NCBI GenBank assembly: GCA_002393735.1
Contig: DGTK01000013.1
Coordinates: 124,001-188,000 of the forward strand
DNA from: Lachnospiraceae bacterium UBA4338
Lineage (GTDB): Bacteria; Bacillota; Clostridia; Lachnospirales; Lachnospiraceae
Direction of reading: 5' to 3'
Length of the DNA: 64,000 bases
Positions 36,101 through 44,061 of the stretch are shown in pieces. Both the position numbers and the translations under genes were made by a program. The notes below the pieces were generated by a model. The model saw only the letters and a list, made by a program, of their open reading frames with translations, was not told the DNA's origin and did no database searches. Each line of letters begins with the position of its first letter. Position 1 is the first letter of the stretch.

Positions 36101-36367
36101 ACCCGGTAAGATGGCATCAGGTCTTTCCATACGGATTATTTTGGCAATATATTCCAGAGTCAGAGGCTCCATATAAACCTTATCTGCAATGGCAGTATCT
36201 GTCATGATAGTGGCAGGATTGGAATTGCAAAGTATTACTTCATAGCCTTCCTCTTTAAGTGCGAGGCAGGCCTGAGTTCCTGCATAATCAAATTCTGCTG
36301 CCTGACCGATAACTATAGGACCTGAACCTATAACAAGTACTTTTTTAATCTCTGTATTCTTAGGCAT
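33188..36367 (-). CDS. carB: Carbamoyl-phosphate synthase large subunit
   Basis: The 1059-residue protein makes carbamoyl phosphate from bicarbonate, ATP and ammonia delivered by CarA, for pyrimidine and arginine synthesis. Two homologous ATP-grasp halves are visible. Each begins with V-L-G-S-G-P or V-I-G-S-G-P followed by I-G-Q and F-D-Y, and contains G-G-Q-T-x-x-N-L and V-N-P-R-x-S-R. A C-terminal MGS-type allosteric domain follows (about 930-1059). Length is normal. Its start overlaps the carA stop by eight bases, so the subunits are translationally coupled. Confidence 0.97.
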   Translation of the reverse strand: MPKNTEIKKVLVIGSGPIVIGQAAEFDYAGTQACLALKEEGYEVILCNSNPATIMTDTAIADKVYMEPLTLEYIAKIIRMERPDAILPGIGGQTGLNLAMQLEKKGVLNECHTKLLGTKSTSIERAEDRELFKELCMELGEPVLPSDIASSIEEGLKVVEKIGYPVVLRPAFTLGGTGGGFAESEEEFLPLMKNALSLSPVKQVLIEKSIKGFKEIEYEVMRDANDTAITICNMENLDPVGIHTGDSIVVCPSQTLSNKEYQMLRDSALKVIRALEIEGGCNVQFALDPKSFAYYLIEVNPRVSRSSALASKASGYPIARVSAKIAVGMTLDEIAIANTPASFEPALDYVVTKMPRFPFDKFTDANNSLNTQMKATGEVMSVGRTFEESLLKAVRSLEIGLFHLHNGKFDEKATSELCEYIQIGTDDRIYAVAELLRRGITPEEINSLTQIDNFFLRKIRNIVEAEEEIKANKGDIDILRSAKKMGFCDKEIGVLWDMSEEEIYALRHKNNITPVYKMIDTCASEFSSYIPYFYSSYEEENESVISDSKKIIVLGSGPIRIGQGVEFDYSTVHAVMTIKKSGYEAIIINNNPETVSTDYTCSDKLYFEPLCVEDVMNIIELEKPMGVIATLGGQTAINLADPLAKRGVKIIGTDCEAIDKAEDRDLFEKLLTDLNIPKPEGYAVTSIEEGIKTAAKIGYPVLVRPSFVLGGRAMQIVAKEEELYKYLRTAVEIDEDKPVLVDRYIRGKEVEVDAVCDGRDVFVPGIMELVERTGVHSGDSISVYPAYSLSDKVKEKILDYTRRLGLGIGIIGLYNIQFIVDSKDEVYIIEVNPRSSRTVPFLSKSTSYSLADIATLVMLGKSLKEQGITELYAKEKERFYVKVPAFSFAKLKGMDAYLSPEMKSTGEAIGYDDKLHRAIYKAMIASGLKLKNYGTVLVSVADEDKEETLPLIRRFFNMGFNIEATTVTGEFLKANNVKTRILHKPSEGSDEILEAINSDYVSYIINTRAILSGNHYGDGAKIRLKATQNNITMLTSLDTVRMLLDVLEEMTMGISTIDA

Positions 36368-37490
36368 TTCTAAGACCTCTTTCCTTTTTCATTGTTTCCA
36401 CAAATTTATCAAAAAGATATGAACTGTCCTGAGGACCCGGAGCGCTTTCCGGATGATACTGCACACTAAACAGCCTGTCCTTTTCACACTTAACACCTTC
36501 TACAGTATTATCAAGAATATTGATATGTGTTATCTCAAGGCCTGTGCCCTCTATTGAAGAATCATCCACAGCATAGGAATGATTCTGTGAAGTAATTTCA
36601 ATCTTTCCATTCTCAAGATTTCTTACAGGATGATTACCACCCCTGTGTCCGAATTTTAATTTATATGTTTTTGCGCCGTAGGCAAGAGAAATAATCTGGT
36701 GACCTAAGCAGATACCGAACATAGGATATTTACCCTTTAATGCCTTTATGGTTTCAACTGTCTCCATAACATCTGTAGGGTCTCCGGGGCCGTTTGAAAT
36801 AAATACTCCGTCCGGGTTAAAATCCTCGATTCGTTCAGCGCTTGTATTCCAGGGAACTCTTATTACATTGCATCCTCTTAAATTAAGAGAACGCACGATA
36901 TTCTGTTTCATGCCGCAGTCAATTGCAACTACGTTAAGGGGTCTGTTATTAACAGTTGTTTCATTGATTGCTGCCGGGCATGAAATAAATTCCTGACAGC
37001 TTACCTTTGATACTGCATCTTTAGGGATGTCAGTATTTTTAAGAATTTCAAGTCCCTGCTTAAGTGTGGTATCAACACCGGTGATTAAAACTTTACGGCT
37101 TCCAAGGTCTCGGATTGAACGGTTTATCTTTCTTGTATCTACTCCGTATATGCCGGGGATTTGGTATGATTTAAGGATACTGTCCACAGTTTTTTCGGAC
37201 CTGAAATTGGAAGGTTCATCATTAATCTCATGAACTATTAAAGCACCTATGGTAGGAGTCATTGTTTCATTGTCTTCAAACATCATACCGTAGTTTCCTA
37301 TTAAAGGATATGTCATTACAACAGCCTGATAGGTATAGGAAGGATCTGAAATGATTTCCTGATATCCGACCATTGAAGTATTGAATACTATTTCACATAC
37401 CTTGTCTTCGCTGTCACCGAAAGCATATCCCAAATATTCGCTTCCGTCTTCAAGTATTAGTTTTCTGTTGTAATCTTTAACTGTTTTCAT
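36360..37490 (-). CDS. carA: Carbamoyl-phosphate synthase small subunit (glutaminase)
   Basis: The 376-residue protein releases ammonia from glutamine for CarB. The N-terminal CPSase domain (D-G-S-E-Y-L-G-Y-A-F-G, F-N-T-S-M-V-G-Y-Q-E) is followed by a class I glutamine amidotransferase. Its nucleophile is in F-G-I-C-L-G-H-Q, and the catalytic pair is in Q-Y-H-P-E. Upstream, purF ends 13 bases before its start, so it belongs to the long co-directional run of glutamine-using genes. Confidence 0.97.
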   Translation of the reverse strand: MKTVKDYNRKLILEDGSEYLGYAFGDSEDKVCEIVFNTSMVGYQEIISDPSYTYQAVVMTYPLIGNYGMMFEDNETMTPTIGALIVHEINDEPSNFRSEKTVDSILKSYQIPGIYGVDTRKINRSIRDLGSRKVLITGVDTTLKQGLEILKNTDIPKDAVSKVSCQEFISCPAAINETTVNNRPLNVVAIDCGMKQNIVRSLNLRGCNVIRVPWNTSAERIEDFNPDGVFISNGPGDPTDVMETVETIKALKGKYPMFGICLGHQIISLAYGAKTYKLKFGHRGGNHPVRNLENGKIEITSQNHSYAVDDSSIEGTGLEITHINILDNTVEGVKCEKDRLFSVQYHPESAPGPQDSSYLFDKFVETMKKERGLRNA

Positions 37491-37503
37491 TTTAATACCT
37501 GCT

Positions 37504-38922
37504 TTATTCCTTATTTATTTCAGATAATCTTTTCTCGAACCTGTCCTTACTTGTAACCTCCGGAATCTTTGTTGGATAATCTCCCGCAAAACACGCGCTG
37601 CAATATTCATTATTACCCGTTAATGCATGGAGTTCTTCAACCGGAAGATAACCTAAGGAATCGGCGCCGATAATCTCTGCAATCTCTGGGGCGCTGTGAG
37701 AACATGCAATCAGATTCTCCTTTGAATCTATATCCGTTCCATAGAAGCATGGGAATAAAAATGGTGGAGAAGATATTCTCATATGTACCTCTCTGGCACC
37801 GGCGTCTTTAAGTAATTTAACTATTCGTCCGCTGGTTGTTCCTCTTACAATGGAGTCATCGATAAGTACAATTCTTTTATCCTTAACTACTTCCTCTATG
37901 GCTGAGAGTTTAATCTTAACTTTATCAAGTCTGCTGTCAGGTGCGATAAAAGTTCTGCCTATGTAATTATTTTTTATAAGTCCTATTTCATATGGGATTC
38001 CGGATTCCCTGCTGTATCCAAGTGCTGCATCCAATCCTGAATCAGGCACGCCTATTACAAGGTCAGCATCTACCGGTGAGGTTCTGGCAAGGACCTTTCC
38101 TGCATTCATTCTTGCGGTGTGAACACATACCTTATCTATAACGGAATCATGTCTTGCAAAATAAATATATTCAAAGATACACAGTTTCTTTGGCATCCTG
38201 TTGCAGTGCTCTGTCTTGGATTCTACACCCTTTTTACTAAAGACGATTATCTCACCCGGTTCCACATCCCGGATAAGTTTAGCACCAACAGCACTCAGTG
38301 CGCAACTCTCAGATGCAACAATATATGTTCCATCTTCTTTCTGCCCGTAGCAAAGTGGTCTGAAGCCGTGGGGATCACGGGCGCAGATTAATTTTTGGGC
38401 AGACATAAGAATAAGAGAATAGGCGCCATCTAAGGAATACATAGCCTTGCTTAATGCATCTTCTATGCTTCCCGTGATGAGTCTTTCTCTTGTGATAATA
38501 TATGCAATTATTTCAGTATCACTTGTGGTATGAAAAATTGCACCTGATAACTCCAATGTATTTCTAAGTTCAAATGCGTTTGATAAATTGCCATTATGGG
38601 CAAGAGCCATTCTGCCCTTTTGATGATTAACCTCTACAGGCTGACAGTTACTCCTGCTTCTTGCTCCGGTAGTGCCATATCTTGTGTGGGCAACGGCCAT
38701 ATTTCCCTTTGGAAGTTTGCTTAAAGTTTCACCATCAAAGACCTCACTTACCAGTCCAAGATCTTTATGCGAGACGAAAACTCCGTCATCATTAACTACA
38801 ATACCGCAGCTTTCCTGTCCCCTGTGCTGAAGGGCAAACATGCCATAGTAGCAAAGGTTTGCCACATCAGTTGCAGTTGGGGAGTATGCTCCAAACACAC
38901 CACATTCTTCATGTATACTCAT
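37504..38922 (-). CDS. purF: Amidophosphoribosyltransferase
   Basis: The 472-residue protein catalyses the first step of purine synthesis: PRPP plus glutamine to phosphoribosylamine. It has an N-terminal Ntn glutaminase domain starting M-S-I-H-E-E-C-G-V-F-G-A, so Cys7 becomes the N-terminal nucleophile after removal of a short propeptide. The phosphoribosyltransferase domain has the PRPP motif V-L-I-D-D-S-I-V-R-G-T-T. Cysteines near the C-terminus (Y-C-S-A-C-F, and C-F-Y-G) suggest the iron-sulfur cluster of the Bacillus-type enzyme. The frame stays open upstream into pyrG, but the family start and the 22-base gap after pyrG place the ATG at 38922. Confidence 0.95.
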   Translation of the reverse strand: MSIHEECGVFGAYSPTATDVANLCYYGMFALQHRGQESCGIVVNDDGVFVSHKDLGLVSEVFDGETLSKLPKGNMAVAHTRYGTTGARSRSNCQPVEVNHQKGRMALAHNGNLSNAFELRNTLELSGAIFHTTSDTEIIAYIITRERLITGSIEDALSKAMYSLDGAYSLILMSAQKLICARDPHGFRPLCYGQKEDGTYIVASESCALSAVGAKLIRDVEPGEIIVFSKKGVESKTEHCNRMPKKLCIFEYIYFARHDSVIDKVCVHTARMNAGKVLARTSPVDADLVIGVPDSGLDAALGYSRESGIPYEIGLIKNNYIGRTFIAPDSRLDKVKIKLSAIEEVVKDKRIVLIDDSIVRGTTSGRIVKLLKDAGAREVHMRISSPPFLFPCFYGTDIDSKENLIACSHSAPEIAEIIGADSLGYLPVEELHALTGNNEYCSACFAGDYPTKIPEVTSKDRFEKRLSEINKE

Positions 38923-38944
38923 TTTTTCAACCTGTCTTTCGTTA

Positions 38945-40543
38945 TTATTTTTTCTCAATCGCCGCCTGAACAAAACCGACAAATAATGGATGTGGTTTGT
39001 TGGGTCTTGACTTGAATTCAGGATGATACTGAACTCCCACATAGAATGGGCTTGATGTAATCTCAACTGTTTCCACAAGATTTCCATCCGGCGATAAACC
39101 ACCTATTGTAAGTCCCGCATTTGTTAATGCTTCTTTATAATCATTATTAAATTCATATCTGTGTCTGTGTCTTTCACTTATCTCACTTGCCTGATAACAT
39201 CTTTCCATTGTGGTACCCGGAGTAATAACACAAGGATAAGCGCCAAGTCTTAATGTACCTCCCTTATCAATGGTATCGCTTTGTCCAGGCATAAAATCAA
39301 TTACCTTGTTAGGACAAAGTTCATCAAATTCACCCGAATCAGCATTCTCAATTCCTGCCACATTTCTTGCATATTCAATAACTGCAATCTGCATTCCAAG
39401 ACAGATTCCAAAATAAGGAATCTCATGTTCTCTTGCATATTTAGCAGAGAGTATCATACCTTCAATTCCTCTTTGACCGAATCCACCCGGTACGATAATG
39501 CCATTAAGATTTCCAAGTTTCTCATCCACATTTTCAGGTTTTATCTCTTCTGAATCAATCCATGTTATATCTACATGAGCATTAAGCGTATATCCTGCAT
39601 GTCTCAGTGCTTCTGCTACTGATAAATATGCATCATGGAGTTCTACATATTTACCTACAAGACCAATATTTACATTATTTGTACTGCCTTTAATTCTCTC
39701 TACCATACCCTCCCATTCACTAAGATCAGCTCTCTTTGTTTCAAGTCCCAATTCTCTGCATACAACCTCGGAGAAGTGTGAACGTTCAAGCATAAGAGGT
39801 GCTTCATATAATACAGGAAGAGTAATATTTTCTATAACACAGTCCGGCTTTACATTACAAAACAGTGATATCTTCTTAAAAATGGATTCTTCCAAAGGTT
39901 CATCACAGCGAAGCACAATGATATTAGGATTAATACCCATACCCTGTAACTCTTTTACGGAATGCTGGGTTGGTTTTGATTTGTGCTCATCACTGCCATG
40001 AAGAAATGGAACTAATGTTACATGAATAAATAGTGAATTTTCTCTTCCAACTTCAAGTGAAATCTGTCTTACTGCTTCTAAGAATGGCTGTGATTCGATA
40101 TCACCGATTGTACCGCCGATTTCGGTAATAACCACATCTGCTTCAGTCTTCTTACCTACGCGGTAAACAAATTCCTTAATCTCATTTGTGATATGTGGAA
40201 TGACCTGAACAGTTGAGCCAAGATATTCTCCTCTTCTTTCTTTATTAAGCACATTCCAGTAAACCTTACCTGTTGTAAGGTTGGAATATTTATTAAGGTC
40301 TTCATCTATAAATCTTTCATAATGACCCAGGTCAAGATCAGTCTCTGCGCCATCTTCCGTTACATATACTTCACCATGCTGAAAAGGGCTCATTGTTCCC
40401 GGATCAACATTAATATACGGATCTAATTTTTGAGCAGCAACCTTAAGTCCTCTCATTTTTAATAAACGTCCTAAAGAAGCTGCAGTTATGCCTTTTCCGA
40501 GTCCCGAAACAACACCACCTGTTACAAAAATATACTTGGTCAT
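38945..40543 (-). CDS. pyrG: CTP synthase
   Basis: The 532-residue protein converts UTP to CTP with glutamine as nitrogen donor. The N-terminal amidoligase domain begins K-Y-I-F-V-T-G-G-V-V-S-G-L-G-K-G. The C-terminal class I glutaminase domain has the nucleophile in F-G-I-C-L-G-M-Q and the pair in Q-Y-H-P-E-F. Length is normal. A strong AAGGAGG site precedes the start. It lies between asparagine synthetase and purF, both of which also take the amide of glutamine. Confidence 0.97.
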   Translation of the reverse strand: MTKYIFVTGGVVSGLGKGITAASLGRLLKMRGLKVAAQKLDPYINVDPGTMSPFQHGEVYVTEDGAETDLDLGHYERFIDEDLNKYSNLTTGKVYWNVLNKERRGEYLGSTVQVIPHITNEIKEFVYRVGKKTEADVVITEIGGTIGDIESQPFLEAVRQISLEVGRENSLFIHVTLVPFLHGSDEHKSKPTQHSVKELQGMGINPNIIVLRCDEPLEESIFKKISLFCNVKPDCVIENITLPVLYEAPLMLERSHFSEVVCRELGLETKRADLSEWEGMVERIKGSTNNVNIGLVGKYVELHDAYLSVAEALRHAGYTLNAHVDITWIDSEEIKPENVDEKLGNLNGIIVPGGFGQRGIEGMILSAKYAREHEIPYFGICLGMQIAVIEYARNVAGIENADSGEFDELCPNKVIDFMPGQSDTIDKGGTLRLGAYPCVITPGTTMERCYQASEISERHRHRYEFNNDYKEALTNAGLTIGGLSPDGNLVETVEITSSPFYVGVQYHPEFKSRPNKPHPLFVGFVQAAIEKK

Positions 40544-40582
40544 AATGCCTCCTTAATACATTAAAAAATTCCCTATTTAATC

Positions 40583-42163
40583 CTATTTTCCACTATCACC
40601 GTAGTTCGATAATACACGTGCAGAAGGGTCGTTAACATTGCAGCCTTCCCAACTCTTATTCGGCATCCAGAAGTCCTTAATCATTTCTCCCTCACCCGGA
40701 TAATATTCCTCAAAAATCTCACGGTATAAAAGTGATTCTTTGGTAAACGGAGTAGCATGTGTATACCTGGATGCTTTTTCTTCCCAGTCATCACCATACT
40801 GTTTTTCAGCATACTCTTTAAGATAATCCACCATGGAATGTCCAACAGCGTCAGAGAATGCCGCTTTTTCTCTCCAAAGAATTCCTTCCGGCAGATAATC
40901 TCCATCTTCAAAAGCATGACGAAGCAGATATTTACCTTTCCCATATTTATTAAGTTTAAGCTCGGGGTCAATGCTCATTACATATTCCACAAAAGCCAGA
41001 TCTCCGAAAGGTACTCTTGCTTCAAGTGAGTTTACGGATATACAGCGGTCTGCTCTTAAGACATCATACATATGAAGCTCATGCACTCTCTTAACGGATT
41101 CTTCCTGGAAAGCCTCAGCTGAAGGAGCGAAATCCGTATACTTATATCCGAATAATTCGTCAGAAATTTCACCTGTTAAAAGTACTCTGATATCTGTCTG
41201 TTCATGTATGCCCTTGCATAATAAATACATACCCATACTTGCACGAATTGTTGTTATATCAAAGGTACCAAGAAGTTTAATTACATCACGAAGGGATGAT
41301 ATAACCTCGTCCGGAGTCATATAGATTTCTGTATGTTCACTGCCGATATAATCCGCTACCTGCTTAGCATATTTAAGGTCAATTGCATCTTCAGTCATAC
41401 CAATTGCAAATGTTTTAATTGGCACATCACTTTTCTTCGCTGCAATTGCACAAACAAGTGAAGAATCAAGTCCGCCTGAAAGTAAGAAGCCAACCTTGGC
41501 ATCTGCCACCAGTCTCTTCTCAACACCTTTAACCAGCAGGTCTTTAATGTTGGCACAAACTGTTTCCAAATCATCTTTTGAAATTTCATCCACCTTTGTG
41601 ACATCCGTATAACATATGAACTCTCCGCCCATATAATAATGTCCCGGAGGGAAGGGCATGATTTTGTCGCAGATTTTAACAAGGTTTTTAGGTTCTGAAG
41701 CAAATACAATTGCCCCATCTTTATCATATCCGTAGTATAACGGTCTGATTCCGATAGGGTCTCTTGCTGCTATAAATTCATGTGTATCTCCGTCATATAT
41801 AACACAGGCATATTCTGCATCAAGCATTTCAAACATGGATACACCATATTCCTTGTACATTGGAAGTAAAATCTCACAGTCTGAGTCGCTTTGAAATTTA
41901 TAGCCGTCTTCAATCAAATGTTTTTTTATTGCATCAAATCCATATATTTCTCCGTTGCAGACAACATAATCGCCTTCATATTCGAAGGGCTGCATCCCTT
42001 CCGGATGAAGGCCCATAATTGCAAGGCGGTGAAAGCCCATGATACCGTCTTCAAGTTCTATAATACGGCTGTCATCAGGTCCTCTTGAAACGGTTTCCTT
42101 AAAGCCGTCTTCGAACAATTTCATATCTGCACCCTTTTTGCAGTAAGTCATTATGGAACACAT
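40583..42163 (-). CDS. asnB: Glutamine-dependent asparagine synthetase
   Basis: The 526-residue protein has a class II glutaminase domain with the nucleophile Cys2 directly after the initiator Met (M-C-S-I-M-T). R-G-P-D-D, N-G-E-I-Y and G-F-H-R-L follow. The synthetase domain has the PP-loop L-L-S-G-G-L-D-S-S-L. It makes asparagine from aspartate, ATP and glutamine. It is slightly shorter than the E. coli enzyme. A likely terminator lies between the upstream amt gene and this one, so it may also depend on read-through or its own promoter, which I could not place. Confidence 0.95.
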   Translation of the reverse strand: MCSIMTYCKKGADMKLFEDGFKETVSRGPDDSRIIELEDGIMGFHRLAIMGLHPEGMQPFEYEGDYVVCNGEIYGFDAIKKHLIEDGYKFQSDSDCEILLPMYKEYGVSMFEMLDAEYACVIYDGDTHEFIAARDPIGIRPLYYGYDKDGAIVFASEPKNLVKICDKIMPFPPGHYYMGGEFICYTDVTKVDEISKDDLETVCANIKDLLVKGVEKRLVADAKVGFLLSGGLDSSLVCAIAAKKSDVPIKTFAIGMTEDAIDLKYAKQVADYIGSEHTEIYMTPDEVISSLRDVIKLLGTFDITTIRASMGMYLLCKGIHEQTDIRVLLTGEISDELFGYKYTDFAPSAEAFQEESVKRVHELHMYDVLRADRCISVNSLEARVPFGDLAFVEYVMSIDPELKLNKYGKGKYLLRHAFEDGDYLPEGILWREKAAFSDAVGHSMVDYLKEYAEKQYGDDWEEKASRYTHATPFTKESLLYREIFEEYYPGEGEMIKDFWMPNKSWEGCNVNDPSARVLSNYGDSGK

Positions 42164-42204
42164 TGTTCTTTCCTCATTTCCTTTTTATTTTCCCTTACGT
42201 AAAA

Positions 42205-42245
42205 CATTAAATCTCCGGCCCCGGCGGTTATTATCCACCAGAGCC
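42205..42245 (-). terminator. Probable terminator after the Amt-PII gene
   Basis: An 11-bp GC-rich stem with several G-T pairs (42217-42227 with 42235-42245, 7-nt loop) lies 30 bases after the amt stop. The downstream T tract is weak, so it may be leaky and let transcription continue into asnB. Confidence 0.6.
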
Positions 42246-42276
42246 GAAGCTTAATATTTAAATATTTATCCTTTAA

Positions 42277-44037
42277 TTATTCTACGTCCTGAAGAGCATC
42301 ATAGCCTTCTTCACCGGTTCTTACCTTTACAACGTTTTCAACATCGTAAACGAAGATTTTACCATCACCGATATGTCCTGTATAAAGAACTTTCTTGGCT
42401 GTTTCAATAACTGATCTTACAGGAACCTTGCTGACTACAATGTCAACCTGGATCTTAGGCAACAGATTAGCTTCAATCTGTACACCTCTGTAGTACTCAG
42501 GTTTACCTTTCTGTACACCACATCCTAAAACATGAGATACTGTCATACCTGTAATGCCAAGATCCATCATTGCACCCTTAAGTGCTTCAAATCTTGCTTC
42601 CTTACAAATGATTTCAACCTTTGTATACTTATGTCCATCCTCTGTGAATGCAGGCTCTCTCTTAACAGGGATTGCTTCTGCTTCAGGAACGTCACCGGAT
42701 ACTGCTGCAACCTTCTCATCATCAATGATGTAATCAGGAAGCATTGCAAATCCAGCATAAGCTGATGGAAGACCATGTTCTGTTGCATCAAGGCCTGTAA
42801 TCTCTTCTTCCTTGGAAACCCTGAGACCGAAGATAACTTTGATTAAGTAAAATACAACTATCATTGTTACCGCTGTCCAGCATGCTACAGATGCAAATCC
42901 AAGTAACTGGATACCAAGTAATTTGAATCCGCCGCCGTAGAATAAACCAGCCATCTGTACGCCGTTTGCGTCAGCGATTGCATAATCCGGAGCTGAAGGA
43001 GTTGCGAATAAACCAACTGCGATTGTACCCCAGATACCATTCATACAGTGAACTGCAACTGCACCGACAGGATCATCAATTCTAAGTACATAATCAAGTA
43101 ACCATACACCGAATACTACAAGTAAACCTGCTACAGCACCGATGCATATAGCGCCGGCTGCATCTGTTACATCACAAGGAGCTGTAATAGCTACAAGACC
43201 TGCCAAAGATGCGTTCAAGCACATTGAAACATCAGGCTTTTTATATCTTACCCATGTAAAAATCATACATACTACAGTTGCTACTGCAGGAGCGATTGTT
43301 GTTGTAAGGAAGATAGAACCAAGCTGTGGCAATGATGTTGCTGCCGCGCCGTTGAATCCGTACCAGCCAAACCAGAGAATGAATACACCGAGTGCACCGA
43401 TTGCAATGTTGTGGCCAGGGAAGGCATTAACCTTAACAACCTTACCGTTTTTATCTTTGTTAAACTTACCGATTCTGGCGCCGAGGATTTTGGCACCGAT
43501 TAATGCTGAGATACCACCTACCATATGAATTGCACATGAACCGGCAAAATCATGAAATCCCAACTGACTCAGCCAGCCGCCGCCCCAGATCCAGTGTGCT
43601 TCAATCGGATAGATAAGTGCGGATATAACTGCCGAATATACACAGTATGATAAGAATTTGGTTCTCTCTGCCATGGCACCGGAAACGATTGTTGCGGTTG
43701 TTGCGCAGAATACTAAGTTAAATACGAAACTTGAAAAATCAAATCCCTCATATGATGTAAATAAATCGAATCCCGGTTTACCGATGAATCCGAATAAATC
43801 CTCCCCCATCAGTAAACCAAAACCTATAATTATGAACACTACGGTACCGATACAGAAGTCCATAAGGTTCTTCATGATGATGTTACCTGTGTTCTTTGCT
43901 CTGGTGAAGCCTGCCTCCACCATTGCGAAACCTGCCTGCATCCAGAATACCAGTGCGGCTCCGATTAAGAACCAGACCGAGAAAACTTCTGTGGATACAG
44001 CTGAATCTATTAATTCTTTAATTGTCATTTCGTCCAT
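42277..44037 (-). CDS. amt: Ammonium transporter fused to a PII signalling domain
   Basis: The 586-residue protein has an N-terminal Amt channel of about 11 membrane helices (about 15-430). Family segments include W-M-Q-A-G-F-A-M-V-E-A-G, the twin histidines (I-H-M-V-G-G, C-M-N-G-I-W-G-T), and G-A-x-A-E-R. After a short linker, the last ~115 residues are a complete PII/GlnK domain with the T-loop G-K-P-E-Y-Y-R-G, including the tyrosine uridylylated in other bacteria, and the C-terminal G-D-G-K-I-F-V. In most bacteria GlnK is a separate protein that plugs the channel. Here sensor and channel are one chain. It lies 24 bases downstream of glnN in the same operon. Confidence 0.95.
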   Translation of the reverse strand: MDEMTIKELIDSAVSTEVFSVWFLIGAALVFWMQAGFAMVEAGFTRAKNTGNIIMKNLMDFCIGTVVFIIIGFGLLMGEDLFGFIGKPGFDLFTSYEGFDFSSFVFNLVFCATTATIVSGAMAERTKFLSYCVYSAVISALIYPIEAHWIWGGGWLSQLGFHDFAGSCAIHMVGGISALIGAKILGARIGKFNKDKNGKVVKVNAFPGHNIAIGALGVFILWFGWYGFNGAAATSLPQLGSIFLTTTIAPAVATVVCMIFTWVRYKKPDVSMCLNASLAGLVAITAPCDVTDAAGAICIGAVAGLLVVFGVWLLDYVLRIDDPVGAVAVHCMNGIWGTIAVGLFATPSAPDYAIADANGVQMAGLFYGGGFKLLGIQLLGFASVACWTAVTMIVVFYLIKVIFGLRVSKEEEITGLDATEHGLPSAYAGFAMLPDYIIDDEKVAAVSGDVPEAEAIPVKREPAFTEDGHKYTKVEIICKEARFEALKGAMMDLGITGMTVSHVLGCGVQKGKPEYYRGVQIEANLLPKIQVDIVVSKVPVRSVIETAKKVLYTGHIGDGKIFVYDVENVVKVRTGEEGYDALQDVE

Positions 44038-44061
44038 ATATTATCTCCTTTCCGGAGGCTC

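Noticed and set aside
38923..39102. Upstream extension of the purF reading frame into pyrG
   Set aside because: The extra 60 residues are read from inside pyrG, and amidophosphoribosyltransferases start close to the nucleophile cysteine, as at 38922.
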